Source of the DNA: Shinisaurus crocodilurus
Taxonomy: Eukaryota > Chordata > Lepidosauria > Squamata > Shinisauridae
Direction of reading: 5' to 3'
Assembly (NCBI GenBank): GCA_021292165.1
Contig: CM037883.1
Span: 8,385,434-8,449,433 of the forward strand
Length of the DNA stretch: 64,000 nt
How positions within the stretch are numbered: position 1 is the stretch's first letter; the number at the start of each line of letters is the position of its first letter. Below are positions 33,613 to 44,741 of the stretch, one piece after another. The notes beneath the pieces are model-generated. The model did not search any database. It saw only the letters and a program-made list of their open reading frames with translations, and was not told where the DNA came from. A program made the position numbers and the translations under genes.

Positions 33613-34199
33613 AAATCAGTATTCCATCTCAGTTCCATTTTGATATTAATTTACCAGCATTCATCAATTTGTCCATAGTCAAGACAAAAAAGAACTTTAG
33701 ATCCCCCCCTTATTATTCTTAATTGAATGAGGAAGAAAGTGAAATGGGCAGATGTGTCTGTCTACGTCCAGGGCTTTGAGTATTTAGATGATCTTACTCT
33801 CTGTGGATTCAGCCATATTAATGCTGAATTATGGTTTCCACCTCTGCTTTCTCAGAGGCTCCTCATCTTTAACAGCTATTTGGCATGAAGGTGCATCATC
33901 ATAGTCCTCTCCAATCCATGCTGGGAATAGCAGGTGCAGAGAAAGCACATGAGATTAAAAGGGGGGGGGGAAATGAATGCAGAAAAATGTGAAACTGGAT
34001 CACCCATACCTATTTACAAGAGTAGGGTGGATTCAGAATTTTCATCAGTTTAGTGTGTGCCAAATTGGAGCTGAGCATTAGCTACTCTGGTCAAATTATA
34101 GAGTGAAAAGGCTTGACCACGCATGTGGTGTTGGTCACATGAAACAGACTTATACTAGTCAATTCCAATCCAGACATTCATTCTGAGTAGTATGCACAC
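33613..34199. other. Stretch without a recognisable gene
   Basis: Unassigned; G run at 33961-33970. Confidence 0.5.
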
Positions 34200-34207
34200 A
34201 TGTGGGA

Positions 34208-34783
34208 CAGGGCCAGCCCAATACATTTTGCTGCCAGAGGCTGAGCAAAATTCTCAGCAGTGTGGTGGAGAAAACTGGGGAGACTGCAAAGCTGTTTGAT
34301 TATTGGAAGGGCAACCTAGATGGGGACTGCCACTCTGCCTCTATCCCTCCTCTGCTGAGAGGCATGATGGAGAGAAACAACTTGGTGAAGGGCTCCTACT
34401 TGGTATCATCCTTGTGGGACCTTGCCCAGACAAGCACGGCAGCAGACTTTTTCCCCTCTTGGATCAAAGTGGCTCCAGTTTCAATGCATGAGGGGAAACA
34501 CCTGTTGTTCATGTCTTCTCTGCCCGCCCACCCCAATCCAGCTCCTGAACGTGGGCTCTCCTTGACTCCTCAATGGGTGAAAATGGCTGCCAGGGTGGCA
34601 GGTGGAGGCCCCCAACCTGACCCCAAATTCAGCAAAGGCAAGCAACCAACAGCCACAGCAAAGCAAGCAGGGGCAGGCAAGATGGGAAGGAAGGATGGAC
34701 GAGCTGGCCATGATCCTCCACTATTCCGTGATCTGCCACCTGAATTGTTTGCCTCACTTTGTCTAGTGAGAAGGTTGGCCCTG
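34208..34783. mobile_element. Non-autonomous hAT element, 576 bp
   Basis: Ends CAGGGCCAGCCC and GGTTGGCCCTG are inverted, with flanks ATGTGGGA and ATGTGGAG. It wholly explains the 197-residue open frame at 34202-34795, which has no transposase features (no hAT dimerisation domain, no zinc-finger pattern) and spans from one flank to the other. Confidence 0.8.
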
Positions 34784-34888
34784 ATGTGGAGATAGGCATC
34801 ATGAGAACCCTCTTGAATTCATTCTACTTAAAATGAATATCTGAAAAGTTCTACTGATTGAGTCAAAACAATGATCCATCCCTTAGGG

Positions 34889-35024
34889 TGCAATCCTATG
34901 CATGTTTAGACAGAAAAAAAGCCCACAACTCCCAGCATACCCCAGCCACTAGCCAGCATAGCTGGCTGGGGCATGCTGGGAGTTGTGGGCCTTTTTTCTG
35001 TCTAAACATGCATAGGATTGTGCC
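34889..35024. mobile_element. Near-perfect hairpin MITE, family M3
   Basis: About 60-bp arms differ at only three or four places: CAATCCTATGCATG and GCCCACAACTCCCAGC on the left, their complements on the right, around ACTAGCCAGCATAGC. Flanks CCTTAGGG and CCTTCAGG are a near-match 8-bp duplication. Sister copies lie at 49648 and 55204. Confidence 0.85.
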
Positions 35025-35164
35025 TTCAGGCTAGCACTGTCTGCTCTAGCATACTGTCTACTCTTCTCTATCATCAGCAGGTCTCCAAGAAGTCAGACAA
35101 AGATTACTTATTTTTCCGGTCATGCTACCTGAAATCCTTTAAAGCTGAAATGTGGAGAATTGGC

Positions 35165-35357
35165 CAGTGGAGGTTGGTGGCTCCACAGTCAGTGGGGCTG
35201 CACATCTGCTCCAGATTTTACTCTGAACTTTTAAAAAGCTATCCATGGTGCAGAAGCTATTTTGGGGATACAGTTCCGCACCATGGATAGCACCTTAAAA
35301 CTTCAGAAGAGTAAGATCAGGAACGGATACGCAGCCCCACTGACATTGGAGCCAGCA
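35165..35357. mobile_element. Palindromic hAT-like MITE, family M1 (subtype B)
   Basis: Starts CAGTGGAGGTTGGTGG; the inverted centre is AAGCTATCCATGGTGC and GCACCATGGATAGC; ends CAGCACCCTCCGCAG. Target copies are not clear. Confidence 0.85.
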
Positions 35358-35451
35358 CCCTCCGCAGATTGTCACATATTATATTGTCAAGAAATTGGGG
35401 ATCACCTTGAGGTACCATTGCCAGTCCTGCTTTAGAGGCTGTTAGCTTGAA

Positions 35452-35640
35452 GATTTATTTATTTATTTATTTATTTATTTCATTTCATTTCATTTTTATA
35501 CTGCTCAATAGCCGAAGCTCTCTGGGCGGTTTCCAGCAATTAACAAGACAGTCCCTGCCCGCAGGCTTACAATCTAAAAAGACACGACACACAAGGAAAA
35601 AGGAATGGGGAGGGAAGAAGGGGGAATATTAATGAATACT
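35452..35640 (-). mobile_element. L2-type LINE tail, variant 2
   Basis: Antisense of the tail seen at 62.3 kb: ATTT repeats, TTTTTATACTGCTCAATAG, CTCTCTGGGCGG, then CAGTCCCTGCCCGCAGGC. The last block also occurs at 58.75 kb. Confidence 0.7.
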
Positions 35641-35646
35641 CCTGGC

Positions 35647-35815
35647 AGGGCTGGTGGAATGGCCCTGCGCTCCCTCTCATTCTCCCTCCTCTCAGCCTGC
35701 TGGAATGGCTGCTGGTGGTGGCAGTTGAGGGAGGAGGAGCCCTCAGGAGGGAGACCTTTCAGCAGGGCTGGTGGAATGGCCCTGCGCTCCCTCTCATCTC
35801 CCTCCTCTCAGCCTC
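35647..35815. repeat. Direct duplication, offset 116
   Basis: A ~53-bp block (CAGGGCTGGTGGAATGGC to CCTCCTCTCAGCCT) occurs at 35647-35700 and again at 35763-35815 with a single 2-base difference. Confidence 0.9.
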
Positions 35816-36598
35816 TATATGCCTTTATATATTTAATGTTGGCATTTATCTACCTCCCTTTGTGTGTGTGTGTGTGCTAAAAAGCCATCAACGCTTGTAT
35901 GAAATTCCGCAAGGCAAAATGCTGGGGCGAGGGAGTGGGGGGGGGGAGTATATCTATTGTTGACTGGAAATAATGAGCAGCCCACTCATTGAAGTTGCAA
36001 GGCTGTTTTTGCGGTGAAGTTTTAAGCCTACATCATTTAACAGGATGTTTACACATGTGGGTTTTTTGGGTTTTTTTTTTAAATCTCAAATTAAATGCTG
36101 GCAGCCAAGATGCTGGGGCAGCAGTTCAAATTGCTTAACACACTGGAAGGAATCAACATGAGGGAGGTTGTTAAAGCTGATTCATCCTATTAGGTTTGTT
36201 GCCGGTATTCGGCTGCCTGCCTTCTAACAGCCTTTCCACTCTCCCCACGATGATAAAGAGAAAGAAGATGCTTTCACTTCCACACACAACCTCGAAACCA
36301 GCACATGTGATGCATTTCATGTTTATTTAGCTGCTTGCTTTTTCATCTCCATGTATTTTTAATGGGAAGATCCTTTGTTCCCCTGTCAAAAGATGACATA
36401 GTCTGTAATGTCTGTGGCTCAGTGTGCATGTGTGTTTTGTTTTCCTGACCGCAAGTATGGTGGCTGTGCTTGCGAAGTCAGACAACTTTCCCTCTTCCCC
36501 TTTTATGTGTTCTATTAATGAATTCATTCATTCAAAGTTTTCATCCTGTTACTTGACTCAGAACAAACCCTCAGGGTGGCTTAGAATATAGTAGTAGT
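35816..36598. other. Stretch without a recognisable gene
   Basis: A (GT)n run at 35862-35876, a G run at 35937-35947 and a LINE tail-like scrap at 36530-36597 (ACCCTCAGGGTGGCTTAG). Otherwise unassigned. Confidence 0.5.
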
Positions 36599-36638
36599 TA
36601 CATAAGAACATAAAGAGAGCCATGCCGGATCAGACCAC

Positions 36639-37887
36639 GAGTGGTGGGAGACCCTGCAGTGACCCGACCCACCTCCGGCTTGGTGGCTGCCACCACCATG
36701 CCCGCCTTGCCAGGCTGAAAGTGGACATGCACCGAGGTGCTGAGTGGACTTCTGGGTTCCCAGCCGGGCACCTTTTACTTAGAAAATGCCGTAAGACACA
36801 TTAAAAGCAGTCGCAATTTGCGCAAGTTACGCAAATTGCGGCTGCTTTTGGCGTGTCTTACGGCATTTTCTAAGTAAAAAAAAGGCCCACCGGGAACCTG
36901 GAAGTCGCTTCCCTGGCTCAACTTGGGAGACTGCGAGTCAAGCTGGGAAAGGAGGTTGTAGCGGATGGGACCCCTCCTCCAAACCTCACACCCTCAATGT
37001 GTACTTCGCTGTCACCAAGTCCCCCTTGTTTTGGTCACTTCAGACTTTAAGCTGTCTTCTTAAGCTGCAGTTAGCCGATGGTATGTCTTAGAGCTTATAT
37101 GTAGCTGTTCACTCACGTTTGTTTGTCTTTATTAAGCAGTTTGTTTTATTTGCTTACTTGAAGCAGGGTGCCCCTCCGTTAATTCCCTGCTTACTTTCCT
37201 GTCCACCAGTCAGACTCTGGAGAATTAGAACTTTGAATAAAAAGGTTGATTTATTGTTCCAACAAAGTCTCTAAACTGATGTTCAACTCAGGCACAGATA
37301 ACTTGGAATTTTCAACAGTTACATTCAAACTTGATCTTTGCTTAGATTCAGGTTAAAGGCAGGCAGATGGTAAACAGTGCTCTTTGTATCAACTTGGCTT
37401 GGTTACTTGAAGTTACAGTATCAGACCAGTGAACTTAACTGTCCCTGTCACTAGTTCAGAGCTTCACCTTCTTCCTCGGACAGAAGGTCCTTCACTCCCT
37501 AAGTGAAGACTCCTGTGAATTGTTCTCTACTAACACCTCCACGTTTTCTTTCTCACAACTTAGTACTAGATTTCCTGTCTGAACTCTTCTCTTCAGTACC
37601 ACCTCTCCCTACCTACTCTACTAACCTCCCACTCCCTCTCTCACGCCAACCCACTCTCTCCCCAACTGACAACCGACTCCCCTTAACTGCCAACTCCCGG
37701 GGTTCTATGCTCTCTGCTTCAACCAATCAGAGACTCTGGAATGTTCAGGTTCGCCTTCCTTGGGCTTCTGCCTGTCACTCCGCCACAGAGGTAAATAGGA
37801 TGGAGTTCGGGGAACCAAGCCCGGCCACTGCGGCCAGTTCACCGCATTTCCACCCCACCCCCCAAACGAACTCCTCACACTTCCCTG
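36639..37887. mobile_element. hAT-like element M4, split by a solo LTR
   Basis: Flanked by CAGACCAC on both sides. About 413 bp without the LTR. It contains a strong inner palindrome: ACTTAGAAAATGCCGTAAG and its complement around GCAATTTGCGCAAG. A second copy lies at 49918. The terminal inverted repeats are weak, so class is inferred from the 8-bp duplication. Confidence 0.7.
36957..37787 (-). mobile_element. Solo LTR, family A, nested
   Basis: 831 bp, TG...CA borders, flanked by GAGGT (36952-36956 and 37788-37792). Very similar along its whole length to 13915-14756 and 38335-39163, with the same AATAAA and promoter-type boxes on the minus strand. It lies inside the M4 element. No internal genes. 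Confidence 0.93.
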
Positions 37888-38065
37888 CAGACCACAGATC
37901 CATCTAGTCCAGCATTCTGTTCACGCAGTGGCCAACCAGCTGCCCATGGAATCCCACAAGCAGGACATGAGTGCAACAGCACCCTCCCACCCATGTTCCC
38001 CAGCAACTGGTGTACACAGGCAGACTGCCTCTGATACTGGTAGCCGTTGTTCTCATCATTGTCTT

Positions 38066-38334
38066 AAGGTTGATTAACAGGAAGGCATTTACCATCAGTG
38101 ACCTCATCCAGGAAGAGCTTGCCAATGTTGCTTCTGTGTAACCAAGACCTGGTAGGAGGATAGTGGAGACATGAATCTCTTCCAGATGTGCCCACCTGGC
38201 CATTAGATTCAGCACCAGTCATGATCAGAGGGGCAGGGAGGAGGGTAACCTACGTTTACAAAGATTCATCCCTCCTGGTCAGAGGTACCCTGTCTTGCTG
38301 TCTGACCATTTGAGTGTCTTTACTTAGCGCTGGG
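38066..38334. other. Short unassigned spacer between nested block and next LTR
   Basis: No gene or repeat recognised. Confidence 0.5.
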
Positions 38335-39163
38335 TGTAGCGGACGGGACCTCTCACTCCACAGCCCACACCCTCAATGTGTACTTCGCTCTCACCAAGTG
38401 CCACCTTGTATTGGTCACTTCAGACTTTAAGCTGTCTTTTAAAGTTGTGTTAGCCGATTATGTGTCTTAGGTCTTATATGTAGCTGTTCACCTACGTTTG
38501 TCTTTATTAAGAGCAGTTTGTTTTATTTGCTTACTTGAAGCAGGGTGCCCCTCCGTTAATTCCCTGCTTACTTTCCTGTCCACCAGTCAGACTCTGGAGA
38601 ATTAGAACTTTGAATAAAAAGATTGATTTATTGTTCTAACAAAGTCTCTAAACTGATATTCAACTCAGGAACAGATAACTTGGAATTTTCAACAGTTACA
38701 TTCAAACTTGTTCTTTGCTTAGATTCAGGTTAAAGGCAGGCAGATGTTATACAGTGCTCTTTGTATCAACTTGGCTTGGTTACTTGAAGTTACAGTATCA
38801 GACCAGGGAACATAACTGTCCCTCACACTAGTCCAGAGTTTCACCTTCTTCCTCAGAAGGTCCTTCACTCCCTAAGTGGAGAGTCCTGTGAATTGTTCTA
38901 TACTAACACCTTCACGTTTTCTTTCTCACAACTTAGTACTAGATTTCCTGTCTGAACTCTTCTCTTCAGTACCACCTTTCCCTACCTATTCTACTAACCT
39001 CCCACTCCCTCTCTCACTCCAACCCACTCTCTTCCCCAACTGACAACCAACTCCCCTTAACTGTCAACTCCCTGGGGTTCTATGCTCTCTGCTTCAACCA
39101 GTCAGAGCCTCTGGAATGTTCAGGTTGGCCCCTCCCTGGGCTTCTGCCTGTCACTCCGCCACA
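38335..39163 (-). mobile_element. Solo LTR, family A
   Basis: 829 bp, flanked by CTGGG (38330-38334 and 39164-39168). Same orientation as the LTR 550 bp upstream. Because each has its own matching target copy, they are two insertions and not the two ends of one provirus. Confidence 0.93.
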
Positions 39164-39299
39164 CTGGGCTCTCAAGTCATGATGGGGATTCTGTTGGGTT
39201 TCGGGTGGTGAACTGCTTCCTCCATAAGAATCCAGTGGGACAGGTAGTGGAGCCCTTGAAAGATCACTGTGACAAATTTGCCTGGGCAATTTGAGGGCA

Positions 39300-39628
39300 A
39301 AGTTAGTCACCTTTGCACTGAGTTGGATTAGTTGTGTACATCTTTGAAATTTACACAGTGTTCTCCCACTGATTAAAGCATATTTTTGCACATGTTTCAA
39401 ATGTATGCACTTTTATGTGCATTTTTCAAATGTATGCATGGTGTAGAATGCAGTTTTTTGGTCTGCAAATCACATTGCAAGCTCGGGAAATATACAGAAT
39501 TCGACTGCAGATTGTGTCTAACTCATGTTTTGTCCAAAAGGTGTGAACTGGGTTAATCATGTAATAAATAAATAAATAAATAATTAAATAAATATGAACT
39601 GAACTGAATTTCTCATGCTGCATCCCTA
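39300..39628 (-). repeat. Interspersed repeat R1, copy 2
   Basis: The reverse complement matches 30953-31366: AACCCAGTTCACACC, GACACAATCTGCAGTC and GCAATGTGATTTGCAGACC in order. Interrupted by an (AAAT)n run at 39561-39593. The far end is not found and may be lost next to the LTR. Confidence 0.65.
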
Positions 39629-39759
39629 AAACCTGAGGAGGGGAGCAAGCTACTGGGAAGTTTTAGACTGACCACTTGTCCTCTGGGTTCTTGCCCATCA
39701 TGGTAATTAAAAGCAGCCAGGGGAGGGTTGAAGACCTGGTCATTTCCTTCACACCTGGT

Positions 39760-40100
39760 AAATATTTCCTTCACAGAAGGTGCTTTCCTGACTACCCTTA
39801 TAGACGCACTAGCACAGCCTTTGCTTCAGAAATCTACCTTGGACCTACCTTACCTACCTTAGAGCCTTGAACTTGGACAACTACCATCCAGTCTTTGGGG
39901 GCAAGGTTTTAGGAGGGGGAGGTCATCTTAGCTCTAGCTGGTTTGGGGTGGGGACTGATTATTTGGATCCATTCCAATCTAGGTTCCAATCTGGTCTTGG
40001 GGCAGAGATGGCCTTGGTCACCCTGGAAGATGACTTATGCCAGGGACTGAATGGTGGGAGTGTAATATCTGTATGCTGATGACACTCAGAAACCTCATGT
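39760..40100 (+). mobile_element. L2-type LINE reverse transcriptase fragment with internal deletion
   Basis: Translated pieces resemble L2 reverse transcriptase: NLDNYHPV near 39870, YLDPFQSRFQSG near 39960, then MALVTLEDDLCQGLNGGSV, followed at once by YADDTQ at 40072-40089. In intact elements a long segment separates GGSV from the YADD catalytic box, so it has been deleted here. Dead remnant. Confidence 0.65.
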
Positions 40101-41929
40101 TTCCACTGAAGGATCTCAGGGAAGCTGGCAAACCTAGGTGACATACTTTTTGAGATAGGAGGGTGATAATGTCATACTTTCCCTTGGCCTTACGTCCTTT
40201 CATGAGAAGATAGTGATGAGGATGATTTGGTGTCTCTCATTTTCCACCCCCAACCTGGCCAGTCTACTCTGCATATACTTTTTGCCTGTGCTCTAGAGCG
40301 CCATACATCAAACTTGTTTGTCCAGCTGTTCAGTATTATTTTGCATGCTAAGCAATTGCCAGGAATATCCTTCTTTTTAGCTAATTCAGCATATTTCTGA
40401 TGCTGCATAAGTGAAAAAGAAAGTCTGAGCACAATGCAGATCATTTTAAACCCCCTCAAACTAGTGTTAGTTACAAAAAAAAGTTATGATTATAAAATTA
40501 TGGACATCAGCAATTTCTCCCATTCCCGTGAAATGATATGGGAATCCCATGGAAACAATCCAGTCTCTCTCTCTCTCTCTCTGTTAACAATTCATGTTGT
40601 ACAATGTTCCTATAAATTATTTATTATAGTGGATAGCTTATGTTTTGCTTTTAACCAAATGTTCCTCAACAAGGACCTTATTTAACAAATCAACAAAAAG
40701 AGCTTCTTCTTAAATGGAGGTAAGTTGTGACACATGAGAGATAATTAGTGGGATATTGAACTTGAACCTATCTGAGAGAATTATTTTTGTTAATCTGGGC
40801 AGCCATACCCTGTTTTAAGAACAGATTAATCTCTCTATTTCCAGTTCATATCATTCTCACTTTTTTTGTACCCACCATTCCATTTGATTTTGTTACCACA
40901 TTAATATGTATTTTAAAAAAGTATCTAAATGCACACTTTTCTTGAAACACATAGTTAAATGTTTGTCTTCTCTCAGTGTTTCATTGCATATTTTCTCAAA
41001 AAGAAGAAAAAAAGAAAGAAAGAAAGAAAAGAAAGAAAGAAAGAATCAGGATTTTGATACATTTCAGCTGTCAAGAATTGTCTTGCAACATCTTCAGAAG
41101 TGCAAAATATGGGGGCAGCTAAGTTCTAATCCACATATTAGGCCAAGAGATGTGGATCAGGACACTGAGCATAGGAATGTGCAAAAATCAGATTTCTCCA
41201 GCATCTCTACCCTTTTTTCAGAGCCCCTGAGGAGTCACTAGGACCATTCTGGTTTCCACACAGAGAACACATTGCAAGGTGTATTGAGGGGGGCTATCTA
41301 AGCCCCCATCCTCTATCTAAACTGATAGGCTTTATGTAGGTGAGATGGACAGTCCCCCAAAGGATCAATACCTGACCTATTTTCACCAGGCCAAATAGCC
41401 CTGAAATATCCAAGGAAGGCCCCTGAACCCTCCAAATGATGCCTCAGGATACTCACCCAAGTTTCCTGTTCCTGGCTGGTTATCTGCCAAAATATCCAGA
41501 GCTGACAATGCAGATGACTTGGATGGATCACAACTGGATTCCCTCCAACATAGCAGCATGGAATGTATGAAAATGTCCTCTTTTGTCACAGCCAACTTGG
41601 TTCAAATGTGGGGTTAACAACAGCCTGCTTGGCCCCAATAGATGATGAACTATCTCCGTCTTGCAGTGTCTGGGAGGGTGGTTAGGTTCCTCACCTCAGT
41701 GAAATATGTGCGGCTTAAATAGTTGGCTCCAAGCCTGCCTCCCATTGGCTACCGTCCATGGAGCAGGCATATGCTGACATGCCACATCCAAAGCGCCTTT
41801 TTCTTCCTCTGCCCCAAACCTTACTTCATAGCAGATGACCAAAGAATATTCCATATGACCAAAGTTTACAACACTGGTGACATGAAAAAGATGTATGGCC
41901 CTACCCTGAGATTTTTAGGGTAGGCACTT
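40101..41929. other. Stretch without a recognisable gene
   Basis: Contains (CT)n at 40563-40582 and (AAAG)n at 40998-41045. No other assignable feature. Confidence 0.5.
40998..41045. repeat. (AAAG)n microsatellite
   Basis: About ten AAAG units with minor interruptions. Confidence 0.93.
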
Positions 41930-42336
41930 CTCTTTGCTCCACCACCATCTCAGGCACACCTGGGACGAACTTGGCAGAGGGCCTTCTCGGTGGCTGCCCC
42001 AAAACTCTGGAATTCCCTTCCCAGGGAAGCTAGAGACTAGTGGTGCCTTCCTTGGTATGTTTCCGGAGGCAGGCAAAAACTTTTTTGTTCCAGCAGGCCT
42101 TTGGGAATAGCCTGGACCTGTGAGAATGTGATGGATTCCACTGTTTATATTGTTACTGTTGTTTTAACTTTGATATTGTTATATAATTTTAATATTGTAG
42201 CTAATTTAATTATATGTTTAACTTTTGTATATTCCTATTTATATGTTTTAATTGTACAAGTTTTAATGTTGTAATGCTGCCTTGAGTCCCAGTATTGGGG
42301 GGAAAGGTGGGATATAAACAAACAAACAAACAAACA
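41930..42336 (+). mobile_element. L2-type LINE 3' end
   Basis: Matches the L2 end at 26.7-27.1 kb: TCTCAGGCACACCTGGGA, GGTGGCTGCCCCAAAACTC, AGGCAGGCAAAAAC, then a T-rich 3' UTR and CTGCCTTGAGTCCCAG with an AAAC repeat. Coding remnants are broken. Confidence 0.75.
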
Positions 42337-43114
42337 GGCTCCCTCAGGCGAGTCTTCCCCATACAACATCTTCTCAGCAGTAGAAGGAAGGGGGGGAGAA
42401 AGGAAGGGATGGTACTGTAAGATAGGATTTTCCCACTGGAAAAATTGTGAAGTTTAAACTGTCCTGTATCTATGAATGTCCGTTCCTTATGTCATTCGAC
42501 AGTTATCAATCCAACTGCAAGGCAGTTGGAAGGGCAATTTCAGAGCATGCCATCAAATATTTTCCCGGAATCCACATCAAATTTGATCAGCTTTGTTCCT
42601 GACAGACAGTCACTGGATTTTCTAATTCTGCTCAAAATGAGTTTGTTTGCCCAGCAAAATGCTGACCTCCAAGGTCAATAGCTTCTTACGCTGTTGTTCT
42701 TTGCATTGTGGCTCATTTCATTCACTTTCTCAAGCAACGGAGCACAGAGCAGGGACACGTCCCACCTCATATGTTCCTTTCCATAAGTGTAATTTGTGAC
42801 TAATTTGCTCTGGTCATCTGCTGCGAGCATCTGCTCATCTCCAGTAGAAAACTGAGCAGTGCATGCAAGAGGAAATGGCATTAGAAGCTCATGGTGAGAA
42901 TAAGCTGCAGTTAATTGTTATAGAATGAAAGTGGACACTTCTGTGGTCCAATCAGATTTTAATCAGGCCTTGTTTAGAAAAAAAGAAAGCATGATTATTT
43001 TAAACATCCAATACCTATTTTTAAAAAATGCTGATATGCATGTTCAACAAAATCAGCTGGTGGCATTCTTCTCTGGTTATAGCATTTCACATTGTGGGTG
43101 GAGGCATCCTATGT
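42337..43114. other. Repeat-poor stretch without a recognisable gene
   Basis: Bases 42480-42900 look like single-copy DNA. No coding signature is visible. Confidence 0.5.
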
Positions 43115-43316
43115 TTATGTATTTGCTACATTTATATACTACCTTTCTGCTAATGCACTCAGGGTGACTTGGAATATACAATAATGGCTTTAATAAGATG
43201 CACTCCAAAAGGGAAAGGAAAACTGACTCTGAGGCCATTTGTATAGCCATTTCAAGAGACAGGTCTGGGAAGGGAGGAGCCAAAACAAATGCGAAAAATC
43301 CCAGCCAGGCAGATGA

Positions 43317-43318
<2 letters not shown>

Positions 43319-43353
<35 letters not shown>
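43319..43353. repeat. (CT)n microsatellite
   Basis: About 17 CT units; it explains the Ser-Leu and Arg-Glu runs in overlapping frames. A LINE tail scrap (ACTACCTTTCTGC) lies just upstream at 43115-43190. Confidence 0.96.
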
Positions 43354-43356
<3 letters not shown>

Positions 43357-43560
43357 TGGGTTCTCAGACAACGTGATAACCCATTCTCAAGGGTTATCTG
43401 AATCCCAATGTGAGTTGTCATTGAACCATGGGTTGTTGTTGAAACATGGCTTATTGTGTGATCTGAACCCAGCTGCACTAACAAGTCATGGCTTATTAAC
43501 TACAAACAACCCATGAAGAGAGCCCGTGGTTTGTTGTTGAGTTGTGAACTGTGGGTTTGT
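43357..43560. mobile_element. Hairpin MITE M5, part flanking CR1
   Basis: Contains GTTCTCAGACAACGTG at the left and GATCTGAACCCAGC in the middle, plus several TTGTTGTTGA-type segments. The same motifs border the palindrome at 46410-46528. Adjacent to the CR1 3' end. Confidence 0.5.
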
Positions 43561-43649
43561 TATAGAATCATAGAATCATAGAAAAGTAGAGTTGGAAGGG
43601 GCCTACAAGGCCATCGAGTCCAACCCCCTGCTTAGTGCAGGAATCCAGG

Positions 43650-44343
43650 TCAAAGCATCCCTGACAGATGATTGTCCAGTTGCACCTTGAATGCCTCCAG
43701 ACTGGGAGAGACCACCACCTCCATAGGTAGTTGATTCCATTGTCTTATTGCTCTAACAGTCAGGAAATTTTTCCTGATGTTTAGGTGGAATCTAGGTTCC
43801 TGTAACTTGAGCCCATTATTCCGTGTCCTGCAAACTGGGATGATCGAGAACAGATCCTGGCCCTCCTCTGTGTGACATCCCTTCAAGTACTGGAAGAGTG
43901 CGATCATATCTCCCCTCAGTCTCCTCTTCTGAAGGCTAAACATGCCCAGTTCTTTTAGTCTCTCCTCATAGGGCCTTGTTTCCAGTCCCTTTATCATCCT
44001 TGTTGCCCTCCTCTGAACCCTCTCCAGTTTGTCTACGTCCTTCTTAAAGTGTGGTGCCCAGAACTGGACACAGTACTCAAGATGAGGCCTAACCAGTGCT
44101 GAGTAAAGGGGAATTATCACTTCCCGCGATTTGGAAGTTATACTTCTATTAATGCAGCCCAAAATTTGCCTTCTTTGCAGCCACATAGCATTGCTGGCTC
44201 CTATTCAGTTTGTGATCTACCACAATTCCAAGATCCTTCTCACTTGTAGTATTGTTGAGCCAAGTGTCCCCCATTCTGTAACTCTGCATTTGGTTTCCTC
44301 TCCCTAGGTGCAGCACTTGGCATTTATCCCTATTAAATCTCAT
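43650..44343 (-). pseudogene. CR1 reverse transcriptase C-terminal part
   Basis: Two frames cover this part: MRFNRDKCQVLHLGRG (44149-44343) and, after a frameshift near 44180, [18 protein letters not shown] to [15 protein letters not shown] (43650-44186), ending in a stop before the 3' UTR. It matches the CR1 end at 16.7 kb closely. Confidence 0.92.
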
Positions 44344-44351
44344 TCTGTTGT

Positions 44352-44741
44352 TTACGGCCCAGCACTCCAGCCTATCGAGGTCACTTTGAATTTGTTTCTG
44401 TCTTCCAGAGTATTAGCTGTTCCACCCAACTTTGTGTCATCTGCAAATTTGATAAGCATTCCCTGTACCTCCTCATCCAAGTCATTAATAAAAATGTTGA
44501 AGAGCACTGGGCCCAGGACCGAGCCCTGTGGTACCCCGCTCGTTACCTCTCCCCAGTTTGAGAAGGAACCATTGATAAGCACTCTTTGAGTCTGATTCTG
44601 TAGCCAATTGTGGATCCACCTGATAGTTGTTCCATCTAGCCCACTTTTAGCTAGCTTGCTAATCAGGATATCATGAGGCACTTTGTGGAAAGCTTTGCTG
44701 AAGTCCAGATATATGATGTCCACAGCTCCCACAGTCCACAA
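44352..44741 (-). pseudogene. CR1 reverse transcriptase palm
   Basis: Contains [14 protein letters not shown] (residues 11-24, first catalytic aspartate), [14 protein letters not shown] (68-81) and FADDTKL (99-105, the catalytic aspartate pair). All catalytic residues are present. It is cut off from its neighbours by frameshifts near 44745 and 44390. Confidence 0.92.

Larger units (their letters stand above)
36599..38065 (-). mobile_element. CR1/L3-type LINE 3' end, split by nested insertions
   Basis: The antisense LINE starts at 36599-36638 (CATAAGAACATAAAGAG, GATCAGACCAC) and resumes at 37888 (CAGACCACAGATCCATC, CCAGCATTCTGTTCACG). The repeated CAGACCAC at 36631-36638 and 37888-37895 is the 8-bp target copy of the insert. 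Compared with the intact copy at 6.2 kb the two parts are contiguous. Confidence 0.85.

Noticed and set aside
34202..34795. Open frame of 197 codons, longest outside LINEs
   Set aside because: It spans a 576-bp element with inverted hAT ends from flank to flank, and its protein has no transposase or other domain that I know.
36957..39163. One provirus with two LTRs
   Set aside because: The two LTRs have different target copies (GAGGT and CTGGG), and the 550 bp between them is mostly LINE and spacer, with no viral genes.
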